Notes under the pieces: generated by a model
The model's database searches: none
What the model was told of the DNA's origin: nothing
Seen by the model: only the letters and a program-made list of their open reading frames with translations
DNA from: Candidatus Zixiibacteriota bacterium
GTDB taxonomy: Bacteria > RBG-13-66-14 > B26-G2 > WVWN01
DNA: 43,876 nucleotides
Direction of reading: 5' to 3'
Assembly (NCBI GenBank): GCA_030613505.1
Contig: JAUWLW010000026.1
Coordinates: 1 to 43,876 of the forward strand
Program-made: the position numbers and the translations under genes
Shown: piece by piece, positions 1 through 8,789 of the stretch
Numbering within the stretch: the first letter of the stretch is position 1
How the letters are laid out: each line of letters starts with the position of its first letter

Positions 1-7
1 CGGATAG

Positions 8-44
8 GAAGCGACGGGTTTAATACCCGCCGCTTCTTTATTAT
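8..44 (+). terminator. Intrinsic terminator of the gene upstream of the window
   Basis: A 12-bp stem (8-19 with 25-36, one A/C mismatch) with a 5-nt loop is followed by a T-rich stretch. It is nearly identical in sequence to the terminator at 4315-4350 that closes the first operon. Confidence 0.8.
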
Positions 45-108
45 GTTTTTAACGTGGGCGCGAAGGCGGCTCGAGCTAAAGGTCGGCCGCTACTTTATCC
101 CCCGGGCC

Positions 109-137
109 TTGCCTACCGTATAAACACCTGTTATAAT
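109..137 (+). promoter_or_regulatory. Sigma70-like promoter of the lipoprotein operon
   Basis: TTGCCT (109-114), a 17-nt spacer and TATAAT (132-137). The predicted transcript start near 144 leaves a leader of about 14 nt, which holds the GGGAGG ribosome site of the gene at 158. Confidence 0.7.
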
Positions 138-157
138 CTACCCGTACGGGAGGCCCT

Positions 158-1336
158 ATGGACGGAGAAAGGCGGATGTGGCGGGTGGCGACCCGGGCCG
201 TAATAACGGCCGGCGGGGTCGCGTTTTTTATTTTACTGAGTTGCGGCGAGCCGCTGGCGCCGTTGGAACCCGGGTGGGTCACGGTCGGGGTGTTACCCCT
301 CGAAAGCCGTTCCGGCGTTAATTCTATTTACGCCAGAGGTGGTCCCGTGTGGGCGGTGGCGTACGAGTACGTGTACCCCGGACCAGTGACGCGGGCTAAG
401 ATCATATCGTACGCCGACAGGCAATTCCTCGTAGAATACGAAAGCCCGCCCGAGTACGAATACGCCGAATTAGCGGACATCGCGTTCGTACGTTACGGCG
501 AAAAGGGTTGGGCCGTGGGGGGGAAATCGGAAAATAACGAATGGGGGCCTTATATGTTGAAGTACGATTACGTTTTGGCGTACGACGGGAGAGCCCTGGG
601 ATGGAAAGAGGTGCGGCTGGACGGGTTCCGAGAACGGGCTCTGAGCGCCGTAATGCCGATTAACGATGAGGAAATTTGGGTATTGATAGACGACAATTAT
701 TATTCCGGCGACCACGACGGCCTGTTGGCCAAATATACCGGCGGCGAATTTAAGGTATATAACGAACTGGGGCCCGTAACCGCGGTCTACCCGTATACTA
801 GATACTCGCCTATGACGTTGTACGCCGTATCGTACGCCCAGGGCGGGTACGCCCCGGGCGAGTTGCCCAAGGTTTATATTTCCGCGGACGGCGGGGCCTC
901 GTGGGCTGAAGAAACGTTGCCCGAAGATATAGTGCAAGGCCGGGAGATCAGTAGAGCTTACGCGGGGGGAGGGTTCGGCCCCGACGTATACATTTTGGCC
1001 GAGTGTGGTAACGACGCGTGGGCGGTTATTCGGCGCACCGGCGCTCCCGGCGCCGGGGAATACGAATTGGCCTTTTTGGCTTACGGCGGTCCCTATTTCA
1101 CCACGTTGAATAGTATTGCCTTTAGAAATCCCCACTCGCCCCCGCGGGGCGTCTCGGCCGACGGCGTCGCGGTGGGCCGCGAGACTTCGGTCGTATTCGA
1201 CGAGGGTGGTGTTTATTTGGAGAAATTACCGTACGCGCTGGATTTAAGTAACGCCATATCCTTTGGCGGGAACGGCTTCTTTGCGGTCGGCAAAAACCAG
1301 GCGTTCGGCGGGTACGAGTTGCTCTATCACCCGTGA
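158..1336 (+). CDS. Lipoprotein, beta-propeller-like, paralogue 1 of 3
   Basis: Exported lipoprotein of unknown function, 392 aa. The signal peptide ends in a good lipobox (LLSC, Cys29), followed by CGEP. The body is rich in Tyr, Gly and Trp, with phrases such as GWAVGG and WAVAYEY spaced like the blades of a beta-propeller; this fold is inferred from pattern only. The ATG at 158 is chosen because GGGAGG lies just upstream and because it puts the lipobox Cys at residue 29, as in the next gene. It closely resembles the third gene: both end in AFGGxELLYHP and share FDEGxVYLE. First gene of a four-gene operon. No known function is recognised. Confidence 0.85.
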   Translation: MDGERRMWRVATRAVITAGGVAFFILLSCGEPLAPLEPGWVTVGVLPLESRSGVNSIYARGGPVWAVAYEYVYPGPVTRAKIISYADRQFLVEYESPPEYEYAELADIAFVRYGEKGWAVGGKSENNEWGPYMLKYDYVLAYDGRALGWKEVRLDGFRERALSAVMPINDEEIWVLIDDNYYSGDHDGLLAKYTGGEFKVYNELGPVTAVYPYTRYSPMTLYAVSYAQGGYAPGELPKVYISADGGASWAEETLPEDIVQGREISRAYAGGGFGPDVYILAECGNDAWAVIRRTGAPGAGEYELAFLAYGGPYFTTLNSIAFRNPHSPPRGVSADGVAVGRETSVVFDEGGVYLEKLPYALDLSNAISFGGNGFFAVGKNQAFGGYELLYHP

Positions 1337-1390
1337 GGCGCTTTGATTAACGTGCGAAAAACGCTGTACTCTATGTGCTCAGGAGGCCCT

Positions 1391-2497
1391 ATGGCAGGGA
1401 AGACGCGGTTTCAGGTGAAAGCGACCCGGGCCCTATTGTGGGCCGGCGGGGTCGCGGTTTTTATCTTGCTGAGCTGCGGCGAGGCCGTTTTACCCCAGCC
1501 GACGCGGTGGGTGGAACGCGCGCGGTTCCCCGGTTCAATAAAAAGAATAAACGGCTTAACGGCCGCCCCGGACGGGGCCGTTTACGCAGTAGGAGAAACG
1601 GACGATAGTAAGGCGGTAATATACCGTTACAAAGGGGGTTCGCCAAAGGAAGTATACCGCGGACCGTACGGCTCCAGTAGGTTCGATTCCGTCCGCTGTG
1701 GCGGAGGGCGAATATGGGCCGGAGGGTCGAGAGTAGTGGGTAAAGACTACTTGCCGTACTGCGTCCGGAGTTCGGACGGCGTCAATTGGGAGGAATTCGA
1801 AATCCCGCGGTCCTTAGGTTTTGTAGGTGTAAACCCTTACCCCCGCGCCGACGATTTCGTATGGTTCGGCGGGGGTACGGCCGCCTACCGGGAGCTTTTT
1901 GCGACGTACGACCGGGGCGTGTGGAAAAAGCTTAACGTCCCCTCCGAGGCCGAAGGGTCGGAGTTCGTAGTAACCGAAGGGGGGAGAGCTTACTATTATT
2001 ATTATAAAAACGAGGTACTAACCGTACTAATAAGCGATGACCGCGGCAATACGTGGACCCGGGAGACGGTCGAAGTCGAATATCCTCTTTACGAAATCCG
2101 CAAACCCAAGTATATAAAAATGGCCGCCGCCGGGGAAACGGTATACTTAAAAACCGATTTATACGGAAAAGAGGAAGATTTCAATCTCGTAGGGGTCGTA
2201 GCGCGTGACGAAGCCCCTCCGGGCCGCGGGGGCTACGACGTTGCGTTCGCCGCTCCCCACGGCCCTTACTTCACCGATATTAAGGCTATGGCTTTCCGCT
2301 CGTTTTCGGATGGATACGCGGTAGGCCCTATGACCTCCGTAGCGTTGGAAGACGGTAGGTGGCTTAAAGAGGCCACCCCCGAGTCGTGGAGCCCGATGTT
2401 TCACCTCGTCGCGACGGGGCCCTATTCTTATTGGGCTATTGTGGACAATACCGCGAGCAGTCACGATTATATACTTTACGAGGCGACCTTCGAATGA
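1391..2497 (+). CDS. Lipoprotein, beta-propeller-like, paralogue 2 of 3
   Basis: Exported lipoprotein, 368 aa from the ATG at 1391. That start follows AGGAGG-CCCT, the same context as the first gene (GGAGG-CCCT), and puts the lipobox Cys (FILLSC) at residue 29 in both. An in-frame codon at 1343 would add 16 residues but has no comparable ribosome site. The C-terminal half shares the GPYFT and PPGRGGY phrases with its neighbours but lacks the ELLYHP ending, so it is the most diverged of the three. Its stop overlaps the next start (ATGA), suggesting translational coupling. Function unknown; probably outer-membrane or periplasm anchored. Confidence 0.85.
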   Translation: MAGKTRFQVKATRALLWAGGVAVFILLSCGEAVLPQPTRWVERARFPGSIKRINGLTAAPDGAVYAVGETDDSKAVIYRYKGGSPKEVYRGPYGSSRFDSVRCGGGRIWAGGSRVVGKDYLPYCVRSSDGVNWEEFEIPRSLGFVGVNPYPRADDFVWFGGGTAAYRELFATYDRGVWKKLNVPSEAEGSEFVVTEGGRAYYYYYKNEVLTVLISDDRGNTWTRETVEVEYPLYEIRKPKYIKMAAAGETVYLKTDLYGKEEDFNLVGVVARDEAPPGRGGYDVAFAAPHGPYFTDIKAMAFRSFSDGYAVGPMTSVALEDGRWLKEATPESWSPMFHLVATGPYSYWAIVDNTASSHDYILYEATFE

Positions 2498-3615
2498 GAA
2501 TAGGTAATCGGTTACTAAAACGCCGCAACGTGGGTTTAGTGGCCGTTACGGCCGCCGTTATCGGCGTTATGAATTGCGGCGAGCCGCAGGGGCCGCTCGA
2601 GGGGAGGTGGGTTCACGTAGCCGATTTCCCCGCTGATATCTCATGCGTAAACGCCATCTCGCCGTACTGGTTTGACGAGGTCGGCGTATATGCCGTCGCG
2701 GAACGTAACGGCGCGTACGTGTTAACTAAGTGCTCCCGGCACGGGTTCTCGACCGAGTTCGATATGAACGAACGCTACGACGACGGTTCGCTGGCCGACG
2801 TCGCCACTTACGGCCTTAGCGTTTGGATTTCCGGAGCTAAGGTCTCCGGGAAAATAACGGCGCCTTTTGTTTTAAGAAAACCCAACCTGGGCGAATGGAA
2901 AGAGATACCGGTCCCTTATCGCCCGGGCGCCACCGTGAGCGCCGTCGTTCCCATTAACGAATCGGATTGCTGGTTCCTGATTGACGACCGTTACGGCCGA
3001 GGCACGCACGAGGGGACCTTGGCGAAGTACTCCGGGGGGGGAGTTACGACGTACGAGGGCTTCGGCGACGTAACGATCTTTCGGACCGTGGACCCGGGAA
3101 GGCCGTCGCGGCTATACGCCGTCACATCCGGCGAAGGCGAACCTATAAGGGTCTTTATAACGGCCGACGAGGGCGCGTCGTGGGCGGAGGAGACGCTGCC
3201 GCCCGACGTCGCGCCGGGGCATCATTTGTTGGCCGCGACGGCGGCCGCAACTGCGGGCCCGTATTTATACCTTATAGTAGGCCTCGGCTACGAGGGCGAG
3301 GCGGGCAGATATTGCGCCGTCGTCAAACGCGCCGGCCCGCCCGGGCGCGGGGAGTACGCGCCCGTATTCATAGCGCCGGAGGGGCCCCATTTCCACGGCC
3401 TTGCGAGCCTCGCCTTCTTGCACCCGGGATACCGCGATTACGGCCTCGGCGTGGGCAGCGATACGACGGTCTTGTTCGACGAGGGGAACGTTTATTTGGA
3501 GCGGCTGGCGTACCCGCTCGAGTTCGCTGAGGTAGTCGTATCCGAAACGAGCGGCTTCTTAGCCGTAGGGATGAACGAGGCTTTCGGCGGTTGCGAGTTG
3601 CTCTACCACCCTTAA
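2494..3615 (+). CDS. Lipoprotein, beta-propeller-like, paralogue 3 of 3
   Basis: Exported protein, 373 aa, starting at the ATG that overlaps the previous stop as ATGA. The open frame extends upstream, but that part lies inside the previous gene. The N-terminus is a signal peptide ending VMNC (Cys28), then GEPQGPLEGRW, which aligns with GEPLAPLEPGW of paralogue 1. Asn just before the Cys is unusual for a lipobox, so lipidation is likely but less certain. The body aligns with paralogue 1 almost throughout: SADGGASWAEETLP against TADEGASWAEETLP, and both end in ELLYHP. This points to tandem duplication. Function unknown. Confidence 0.85.
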   Translation: MRIGNRLLKRRNVGLVAVTAAVIGVMNCGEPQGPLEGRWVHVADFPADISCVNAISPYWFDEVGVYAVAERNGAYVLTKCSRHGFSTEFDMNERYDDGSLADVATYGLSVWISGAKVSGKITAPFVLRKPNLGEWKEIPVPYRPGATVSAVVPINESDCWFLIDDRYGRGTHEGTLAKYSGGGVTTYEGFGDVTIFRTVDPGRPSRLYAVTSGEGEPIRVFITADEGASWAEETLPPDVAPGHHLLAATAAATAGPYLYLIVGLGYEGEAGRYCAVVKRAGPPGRGEYAPVFIAPEGPHFHGLASLAFLHPGYRDYGLGVGSDTTVLFDEGNVYLERLAYPLEFAEVVVSETSGFLAVGMNEAFGGCELLYHP

Positions 3616-3628
3616 CGGAGGAAACGCG

Positions 3629-4297
3629 ATGAGGTTACTTACCGTAGTCCTACTTTGTATGCCGACCCTCGCGGCGGCGGCCGACCTCTCGTTCACCGCC
3701 GGCCTCTTCCGCTTCAACGCCACCGATTACTACTACCCCAACTTCTACCTCGACGCCGGCTACCGCGGCGAGATAACGTACGCCGTGGGCGACGTCAACC
3801 GCCACCTCTTCCGCCTCCAAATCTACGGCTACCCGGGCGACGACAACGGCTTCGAACCGATATTGGAGTACGGGTATAATCGGAAGATTTCGCTCGGTGG
3901 CTGGGAGCTCGTCGCCAGGCCGGTCGGCGGCCTGGGCGTCGTCAAGCTGCAATACCCGGCGCCGTATTACCCAGTGGTAACGCACCAATACTTACCGTGG
4001 CTCCGGCTCGGTTACGACGCCTCGATAGGCCACAAACTAGCAGGGCCTATTTTCGTGCGCGGCGGCGACCGCGGCCGCCTCCTCTACTACCTCTCGGATA
4101 CGTACGCGGTGTTCAACGATGATAAGACGGCTTGGCAGAACGCGCCCTACGGCGAAGTCGAGATAGCCGTCGCGCCGGGTTGGAAGTTGCTCGGCCGCGG
4201 CGGCCTGGAAATCGGCGGCTATTATAACGACGTTTTCTATCCGCTCGAGAAAAAGCTCCGCCCCTTCGGCGAGGCGGGGGTGGCATGGTCGTTCTAA
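3629..4297 (+). CDS. Small exported beta-barrel-like protein
   Basis: 222 aa with an AGGA/GGAGG ribosome site and a clear signal peptide cut near AAAA-DLSF. The mature part has alternating aromatic and polar residues (YYYPNFYLDAGYRG, LFRLQIYGYPG) and ends in AWSF. Short beta strands and a terminal Phe are typical of outer-membrane barrels, so an outer-membrane location is inferred. It sits 13 nt after the third lipoprotein gene and before the operon terminator, so it may work with the three lipoproteins at the cell surface. No family is recognised. Confidence 0.75.
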   Translation: MRLLTVVLLCMPTLAAAADLSFTAGLFRFNATDYYYPNFYLDAGYRGEITYAVGDVNRHLFRLQIYGYPGDDNGFEPILEYGYNRKISLGGWELVARPVGGLGVVKLQYPAPYYPVVTHQYLPWLRLGYDASIGHKLAGPIFVRGGDRGRLLYYLSDTYAVFNDDKTAWQNAPYGEVEIAVAPGWKLLGRGGLEIGGYYNDVFYPLEKKLRPFGEAGVAWSF

Positions 4298-4314
4298 TTC
4301 GTACTGTCGGAAAG

Positions 4315-4350
4315 GAAGCGGCGGGTTTTATACCCGCCGCTTCGTTATTA
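4315..4350 (+). terminator. Terminator of the lipoprotein operon
   Basis: Perfect 12-bp stem (4315-4326 with 4332-4343) followed by TTCGTTATT and further T residues. It is a near copy of the hairpin at 8-36. Confidence 0.8.
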
Positions 4351-4407
4351 CCCTTTTAAGTGTGCGTGCGGCGATGGGCGGACATAAAGTCCGCCCCCGC
4401 TTTAAAA

Positions 4408-4440
4408 GAAAGCCGGCCGCGAGGGCCGGCTTTTATTTTC
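4408..4440. terminator. Bidirectional terminator between convergent operons
   Basis: Stem GCCGGCC/GGCCGGC (4412-4418 with 4424-4430), with A residues on the left and T residues on the right. It can therefore act on both strands between the lipoprotein operon and the purL operon. Confidence 0.75.
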
Positions 4441-4455
4441 GCGAGTAACCGGTTC

Positions 4456-5394
4456 TTATTTTAACTTCTCCGCCATCCACGCCCGCGTCTTGGCGACGCC
4501 CTCGTCCAGGGACACCCGGGGCCGCCAGTCCAGAAGCTGCACCGCCTTGGCGTTGTCGCACACCAGCCTCCATACCTCGGCCTGCGCGTGCGGGTGCGAC
4601 GCGTACTCGACGCGGCCTTCCTCGCCGGCGATTTTCTGCGCCAGGTCGCGGATCTCTATTTCACGGCCCAGGCCGCCGTTGATTACGGAGCCGGCGGCGT
4701 TCGACTCGCCCGCCCGGCCTATGAGGTCCGCGCAGTCGTCCACGTACAGCAGGTCGCGCGTCTGGCGGCCGTCGCCGAAGACGACGAGCGGCTCCCCCTT
4801 GAGGAAGTGGTTCAGGAACGTCACGACGACGCCGCCCTCGCCGTTGGTCCGCTGGAACGGGCCGTAGGTGTTGAAGGGCCGGAGGATGAGGGCGTGCAGG
4901 CCGTAGGCGTGGTAGTACGACAGCGTCAGGTTTTCGCCCGCCAGCTTGGCCGCGGCGTACGGCGACGCCGGCCTGGTGGGATACCTCTCGTTTATAGGCG
5001 TACCGTCCACCGCCGGCGCGTACACCAGGCAAGTCGAGACGTAGATGAACCGGCTCGCCTGCTTGCGGGCGAACTCCAAAACCTTAAACGTGCCGACCAC
5101 GTCCGACTGGAAGGTCGCGCCGGGTTCGTCGATGGAATCCTGGACGTTTATGGCCGCGGCGAGGTGGTAGACGATGTCGAAGCGCTCGTCCGCCAACCGC
5201 CGCCACGCCGCGTCGTCGCATATGTCGCCCTCGAAGAGGCCCTCGTAGCCGCTCTTCCCTTCGAATTCGGCCAAATTCTCCACGCAGCCGTTCGAAAGGT
5301 TGTCGAGCGCCAAGACGTCGTACCCGCGGGGCAACAGCCACCCGACGACGTGGCGACCTATGAAACCCGCGCCGCCCGTAACTAGCGCTCTCAT
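4456..5394 (-). CDS. NAD-dependent epimerase/dehydratase (extended SDR)
   Basis: 312 aa, a nucleotide-sugar epimerase/dehydratase of the extended short-chain dehydrogenase family. The N-terminus is MRALVTGGAGFIG, the Rossmann TGxxGxxG motif. YAAAK supplies the catalytic Tyr and Lys. The upstream catalytic position reads STCLVY, with Thr-Cys where SS or ST is usual. RPFNTYGPFQR and GDGRQTRDLLYVDD are typical of the UDP-glucose 4-epimerase and dTDP-glucose 4,6-dehydratase groups; the exact substrate cannot be read. The start at 5394 is chosen because AGGAGG lies 9-10 nt upstream and the Rossmann motif begins there, although the frame runs further. It follows purQ by 17 nt, so it is probably co-transcribed. 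Confidence 0.85.
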   Translation of the reverse strand: MRALVTGGAGFIGRHVVGWLLPRGYDVLALDNLSNGCVENLAEFEGKSGYEGLFEGDICDDAAWRRLADERFDIVYHLAAAINVQDSIDEPGATFQSDVVGTFKVLEFARKQASRFIYVSTCLVYAPAVDGTPINERYPTRPASPYAAAKLAGENLTLSYYHAYGLHALILRPFNTYGPFQRTNGEGGVVVTFLNHFLKGEPLVVFGDGRQTRDLLYVDDCADLIGRAGESNAAGSVINGGLGREIEIRDLAQKIAGEEGRVEYASHPHAQAEVWRLVCDNAKAVQLLDWRPRVSLDEGVAKTRAWMAEKLK

Positions 5395-5411
5395 GACGCG
5401 CGTTCCTCCTC

Positions 5412-6194
5412 TCAAACCAGCTTCAAAAAGTCCTCGAAGATTAGGCGCCCCGGGCCGCGCGCGGTCAACTCTTTGCTCGCGGCGCGGCGCCGCTTCAAGC
5501 CCCAGGGCCCCGGTAAGTAACGGGGTATCTGATAAAGCCAACTCGCTCGCTCGGGATGAGGCATGGTCGCGACCGCGGCCACGCTGCACGAGCTTATCGC
5601 CGCGGCGTCCAGCGCGGAGTCGTTGGGGTTGTACTCCTCGCCCGCGGCGCCGCCGGCCTCGTCTACGTAGCGGAGGTATATCAGCTCGTCGCGGTCAAGC
5701 GCCGCTGCCGCCTTCTCGTCGGCGCACGCAAAGCGGCCCTCGGCGTGCGCAATGGGGAGCGGCAGCACCTCGCCCGTCGCCTCGTGGCGGCAGAAGACCC
5801 AACGGTTAAGGAAGCCCTTATGGTAGGGGTGGCGGTTGTGGGCCAGCGCCATCTCGACCAGGCCCGGCTCGCGGCCCGGCACGATGCCCGCCTCGACCAA
5901 CACCTGCGCGCCGTTGCATATCCCCAAAAGCGCCTTGCCGCGCGCCGCCTCCTCCGCCAGGATGTCGACGACGGCGTCCTTGGCGGCCACGGCGCCGGCG
6001 CGCACGCGGTCCTCGTACGCGAAGCCGCCCGGCAGGACGTACCCGTCGTACCGCCGTATCTCGTCGGCCGAGAGGTTGAAGCGCACGACGTCCGCCCGGG
6101 CCCCCGCGGCCTCCAGCGCCCGCGCCGTCTCGTATTCGCAGTTCACGCCCGGGAACTGGATTACGGCCAACTTGGGTTTTCGACGAGGGGACAC
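5412..6194 (-). CDS. purQ: Phosphoribosylformylglycinamidine synthase, glutaminase subunit
   Basis: 260 aa, class I glutamine amidotransferase of purine synthesis. It supplies ammonia to PurL, which converts FGAR to FGAM. Seen: VIQFPGVNCEYE near the N-terminus, the nucleophile in GICNGAQVL (Cys93), and the His-Glu of the triad in MPHPERAS near the C-terminus. GTG start with AAAGG about 9 nt upstream. It lies 48 nt after purL in the same direction. The small bacterial enzyme normally needs a third subunit, PurS; no purS is seen next to it. Confidence 0.95.
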   Translation of the reverse strand: MSPRRKPKLAVIQFPGVNCEYETARALEAAGARADVVRFNLSADEIRRYDGYVLPGGFAYEDRVRAGAVAAKDAVVDILAEEAARGKALLGICNGAQVLVEAGIVPGREPGLVEMALAHNRHPYHKGFLNRWVFCRHEATGEVLPLPIAHAEGRFACADEKAAAALDRDELIYLRYVDEAGGAAGEEYNPNDSALDAAAISSCSVAAVATMPHPERASWLYQIPRYLPGPWGLKRRRAASKELTARGPGRLIFEDFLKLV

Positions 6195-6242
6195 GGTTTA
6201 TAACCTTTATGCCTGCGCCGTCCGGCGCCGATAAGATTGCCT

Positions 6243-8585
6243 TTAAAAATACCCCTTCAAAGTTTCGCCCCAGGCCGCGGCCATGTCCGGGGCGGCGAGC
6301 TCGAGCAGCGTCTTCTCGCCTTCCTCTATCGTCAACTTCGGCTCGTCGGTAACTTCGCCCAGCCGCCACCAGTCGACGCCGGCGTCGTCCATTATTAGTT
6401 CCGCCGCCTCGGCCGAGCCCTTGCGGACCTCCAGCACGAAGCCGCCGTTCTCGCAGAACAGCGCCACGTCGGCGGGCGTGGAACCGAGCGCCGGGCCGAC
6501 GTCGACGGCGCACCCCAGCGCCGCGGCCCACCTGGGCCTGACTATCATTTCGGCCAGGCAGACGGCCAGGCCGCCGTCGGCTATGTCGTGCGCCGCGGCC
6601 ACGCACTTCGTCTCGACCAGCTCCAGGACCGCCTCGTGCATCTGGCGTTCCTCGCCGAAGCGCGGCATGGGCGCGGGCCATCCCAGCCGGCCGCGCAGCT
6701 GGTAATACTGGCTGCCGCCCAGCTCGCCCCACCTGCGGCCCACGAGGTAGAGGGGGTTGCCGGCCTCCTTGAGCTGCGTCGTAACGGCGACGGCGAAGTC
6801 CTCCATAAAGCCGAGCACACACACGACGGGGGAAGGCTTTACGGCGACGCCGTGGCTCGAGTCGTTATAGAAAGACACGTTCCCGGATACTACCGGCAGC
6901 GGCGCGTCGGTCCCGCGCAGGCCCAGCGCCCGGCAGGCGTCGCCGATGCCCCGCACCGCCTCCTCGAAGGTCCAAAAGACCTCCGGGTCCTCCGGGTTGC
7001 CGAAGTTGAGGCAATCCGTCACCGCCACCGGCGTCGCGCCCACGGCCACGACGTTGCGACAAGCTTCCAGGACCGCGTGGGCGCCGCCGGCGTAGGGGTC
7101 CAGCTTCCCGACGTACGGGTTGCCGTCGCAGGCCAGCGCGATGGCCTGGTCCTTGCCGGGCCACGGCGCCAGGACCGCGGCGTCCGCTTCGCCGGCCTCG
7201 ATAACGGTGTTGCCCTGAACGTTGCGGTCGTAGTGCTCATAGAGCGGCCGGCGCGAGCAGATGTTGGGCAAGGCCAAAAGCTCGAGCAGCGTCTCGGCCA
7301 GGTCCCCCGGCGCCCTCAGGCGGACGAACTCCAGCGGCGCCGCCGGCGCCAGCGCCTCCCGCCGGTAGCTGGGCGCGGTCGAGATTACCTCCAACGGGAT
7401 TTCGGCCACGACCTCGCCGCGGGCCGTCATCCGGAAGTACTTCTCCTCCATAACCTCGCCCACGATGGTGGCCTGCGCGCCCGGGAAGACGCGCGGCAGC
7501 TCGTACTCGTCGTTGTATACGGCCAATATTTCCTCGGCGAAGTAGGCCGGCGCCGCGATGACGTAGCGCTCCTGCGTCTCGCCCACGGCTATTATCGGCG
7601 GCTCGAGGCCGTCGATGGCCAGCGGGACCTTGTCTAGGTCGAGGGTGCCGCCCAGCTTGGCCGCCGCGCAGAGCTCGGAGGCCGCGCCCCCCAGGCCGCC
7701 GGCGCCCAGGTCCTTCATCCCGATTTGGACGCCCTTCTCCCGCGCCCGCGCCACGACTTCGCGCGTCGCCACCGCCAGAACGCGCTTGAGGAACGGGTCC
7801 GGCACCTGCACCGCGGCCTTGTTGGCCACGTCTTCCTCCTCGTCGAGGACGGCCGAGGCGAAGGAGGCGCCGCCCACGCCCGAGTCGTCGGTGGGCTTGC
7901 CGACCAGGATGATGAAGTAGTGCTCGTCCCGGGCCGCCGCGGGCACCCGGCTCGAGACGACGTCGTCTTCGGCCACCACCCCCCCCGCGACGCCGTTCAC
8001 CAGGCAGTTGTCGTCATAGCTCTCGTCGAAGTACACGTCGCCGCCGGCGTTCGGTACGCCGATGGCGTTAGCGTAGCGCCATATCCCCTCCACCACGCCG
8101 CGCGCGATGGCCTGACTCCGCTTCTCGTGCTCGCCGGAGATGGCGCCGAACCGCAGCGGGTCGAGGACCGCGACGACGTCGGCCCCCATGCAGTAGACGT
8201 CCCGCACGATGCCGCCGATGCCGGTGGCCGCGCCCTCCAGCGGCAGCACCTGCGAGGGGTGGTTGTGGCTCTCGTGGGCCAGCGCGACGCAGTGGGAGAC
8301 GCCGTCCTCCTCGAAGACGCGGACGATGCCGGCGTCCTGGCCCGGGCCGCAAACGACGTTGGGCGCGGACGTGGGGAGGTACCGCCTCAGGATGCGCCGG
8401 CTCGACTTGTACGAGCAGTGCTCCGACCAGGCGACGTCGAAGAGGTACGCCTCGACCTTGGTAGGCGCGCGGCCCAGCAGCTCGCACACCCGGCTCAGCT
8501 CGTCGACGTCGATGCGCAGGTTCCAGCGCGCCGCCAGGACCCGCGCCTCCCGCATTGGTTCGTCCTTCGCCTTTTTCTTCGCCAT
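6243..8585 (-). CDS. purL: Phosphoribosylformylglycinamidine synthase, synthetase subunit
   Basis: 780 aa, the ATP-dependent synthetase of the fourth step of purine biosynthesis, of the small type that works with PurQ and PurS. Seen: the N-terminal region with WSEHCSYKSSR, the catalytic-loop phrase ALAHESHNHPS, GIGGIVRD, GMKDLGAGGL, and a second half with AHDIADGGL. This is the usual tandem of two AIR-synthase-like halves. The length fits the family (about 720-800). The start ATG at 8585 has AAGG upstream and a promoter at 8600-8628. First gene of the purL-purQ-epimerase operon. Confidence 0.95.
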   Translation of the reverse strand: MAKKKAKDEPMREARVLAARWNLRIDVDELSRVCELLGRAPTKVEAYLFDVAWSEHCSYKSSRRILRRYLPTSAPNVVCGPGQDAGIVRVFEEDGVSHCVALAHESHNHPSQVLPLEGAATGIGGIVRDVYCMGADVVAVLDPLRFGAISGEHEKRSQAIARGVVEGIWRYANAIGVPNAGGDVYFDESYDDNCLVNGVAGGVVAEDDVVSSRVPAAARDEHYFIILVGKPTDDSGVGGASFASAVLDEEEDVANKAAVQVPDPFLKRVLAVATREVVARAREKGVQIGMKDLGAGGLGGAASELCAAAKLGGTLDLDKVPLAIDGLEPPIIAVGETQERYVIAAPAYFAEEILAVYNDEYELPRVFPGAQATIVGEVMEEKYFRMTARGEVVAEIPLEVISTAPSYRREALAPAAPLEFVRLRAPGDLAETLLELLALPNICSRRPLYEHYDRNVQGNTVIEAGEADAAVLAPWPGKDQAIALACDGNPYVGKLDPYAGGAHAVLEACRNVVAVGATPVAVTDCLNFGNPEDPEVFWTFEEAVRGIGDACRALGLRGTDAPLPVVSGNVSFYNDSSHGVAVKPSPVVCVLGFMEDFAVAVTTQLKEAGNPLYLVGRRWGELGGSQYYQLRGRLGWPAPMPRFGEERQMHEAVLELVETKCVAAAHDIADGGLAVCLAEMIVRPRWAAALGCAVDVGPALGSTPADVALFCENGGFVLEVRKGSAEAAELIMDDAGVDWWRLGEVTDEPKLTIEEGEKTLLELAAPDMAAAWGETLKGYF

Positions 8586-8599
8586 AGCGCCTTACCCGC

Positions 8600-8628
8600 A
8601 TAATAATAAAACGCCCCCCCGGGCGCAA
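8600..8628 (-). promoter_or_regulatory. Promoter of the purL operon
   Basis: On the minus strand TTGCGC (8628-8623), a 17-nt spacer and TATTAT (8605-8600), just upstream of the purL ribosome site. No purine riboswitch-like structure was recognised here. Confidence 0.55.
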
Positions 8629-8789
8629 TTAAAAACTTTGGGGGGAGGGGATAGCAAGCATCACAAGGCCGCGCGCCCCCGCGTCGCTTTACGGCACCCA
8701 ACGCGGGCCTGAAAGGCTCCTGGCGCCAGTTTGCCCCTTCGCTACGAGCGGGGCTTGTGGCACTTCATTAAGTTTACGATAATGCGAAT

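Noticed and set aside
1680-1691. GTTCGATTCC resembling a tRNA T-loop
   Set aside because: It lies within the second lipoprotein gene and no cloverleaf can be drawn around it.
8715-8760. GCCCC/GGGGC hairpin between purL and the NHL gene
   Set aside because: Only a short stem with a bulge and no T-run on either strand; not supported as a terminator.
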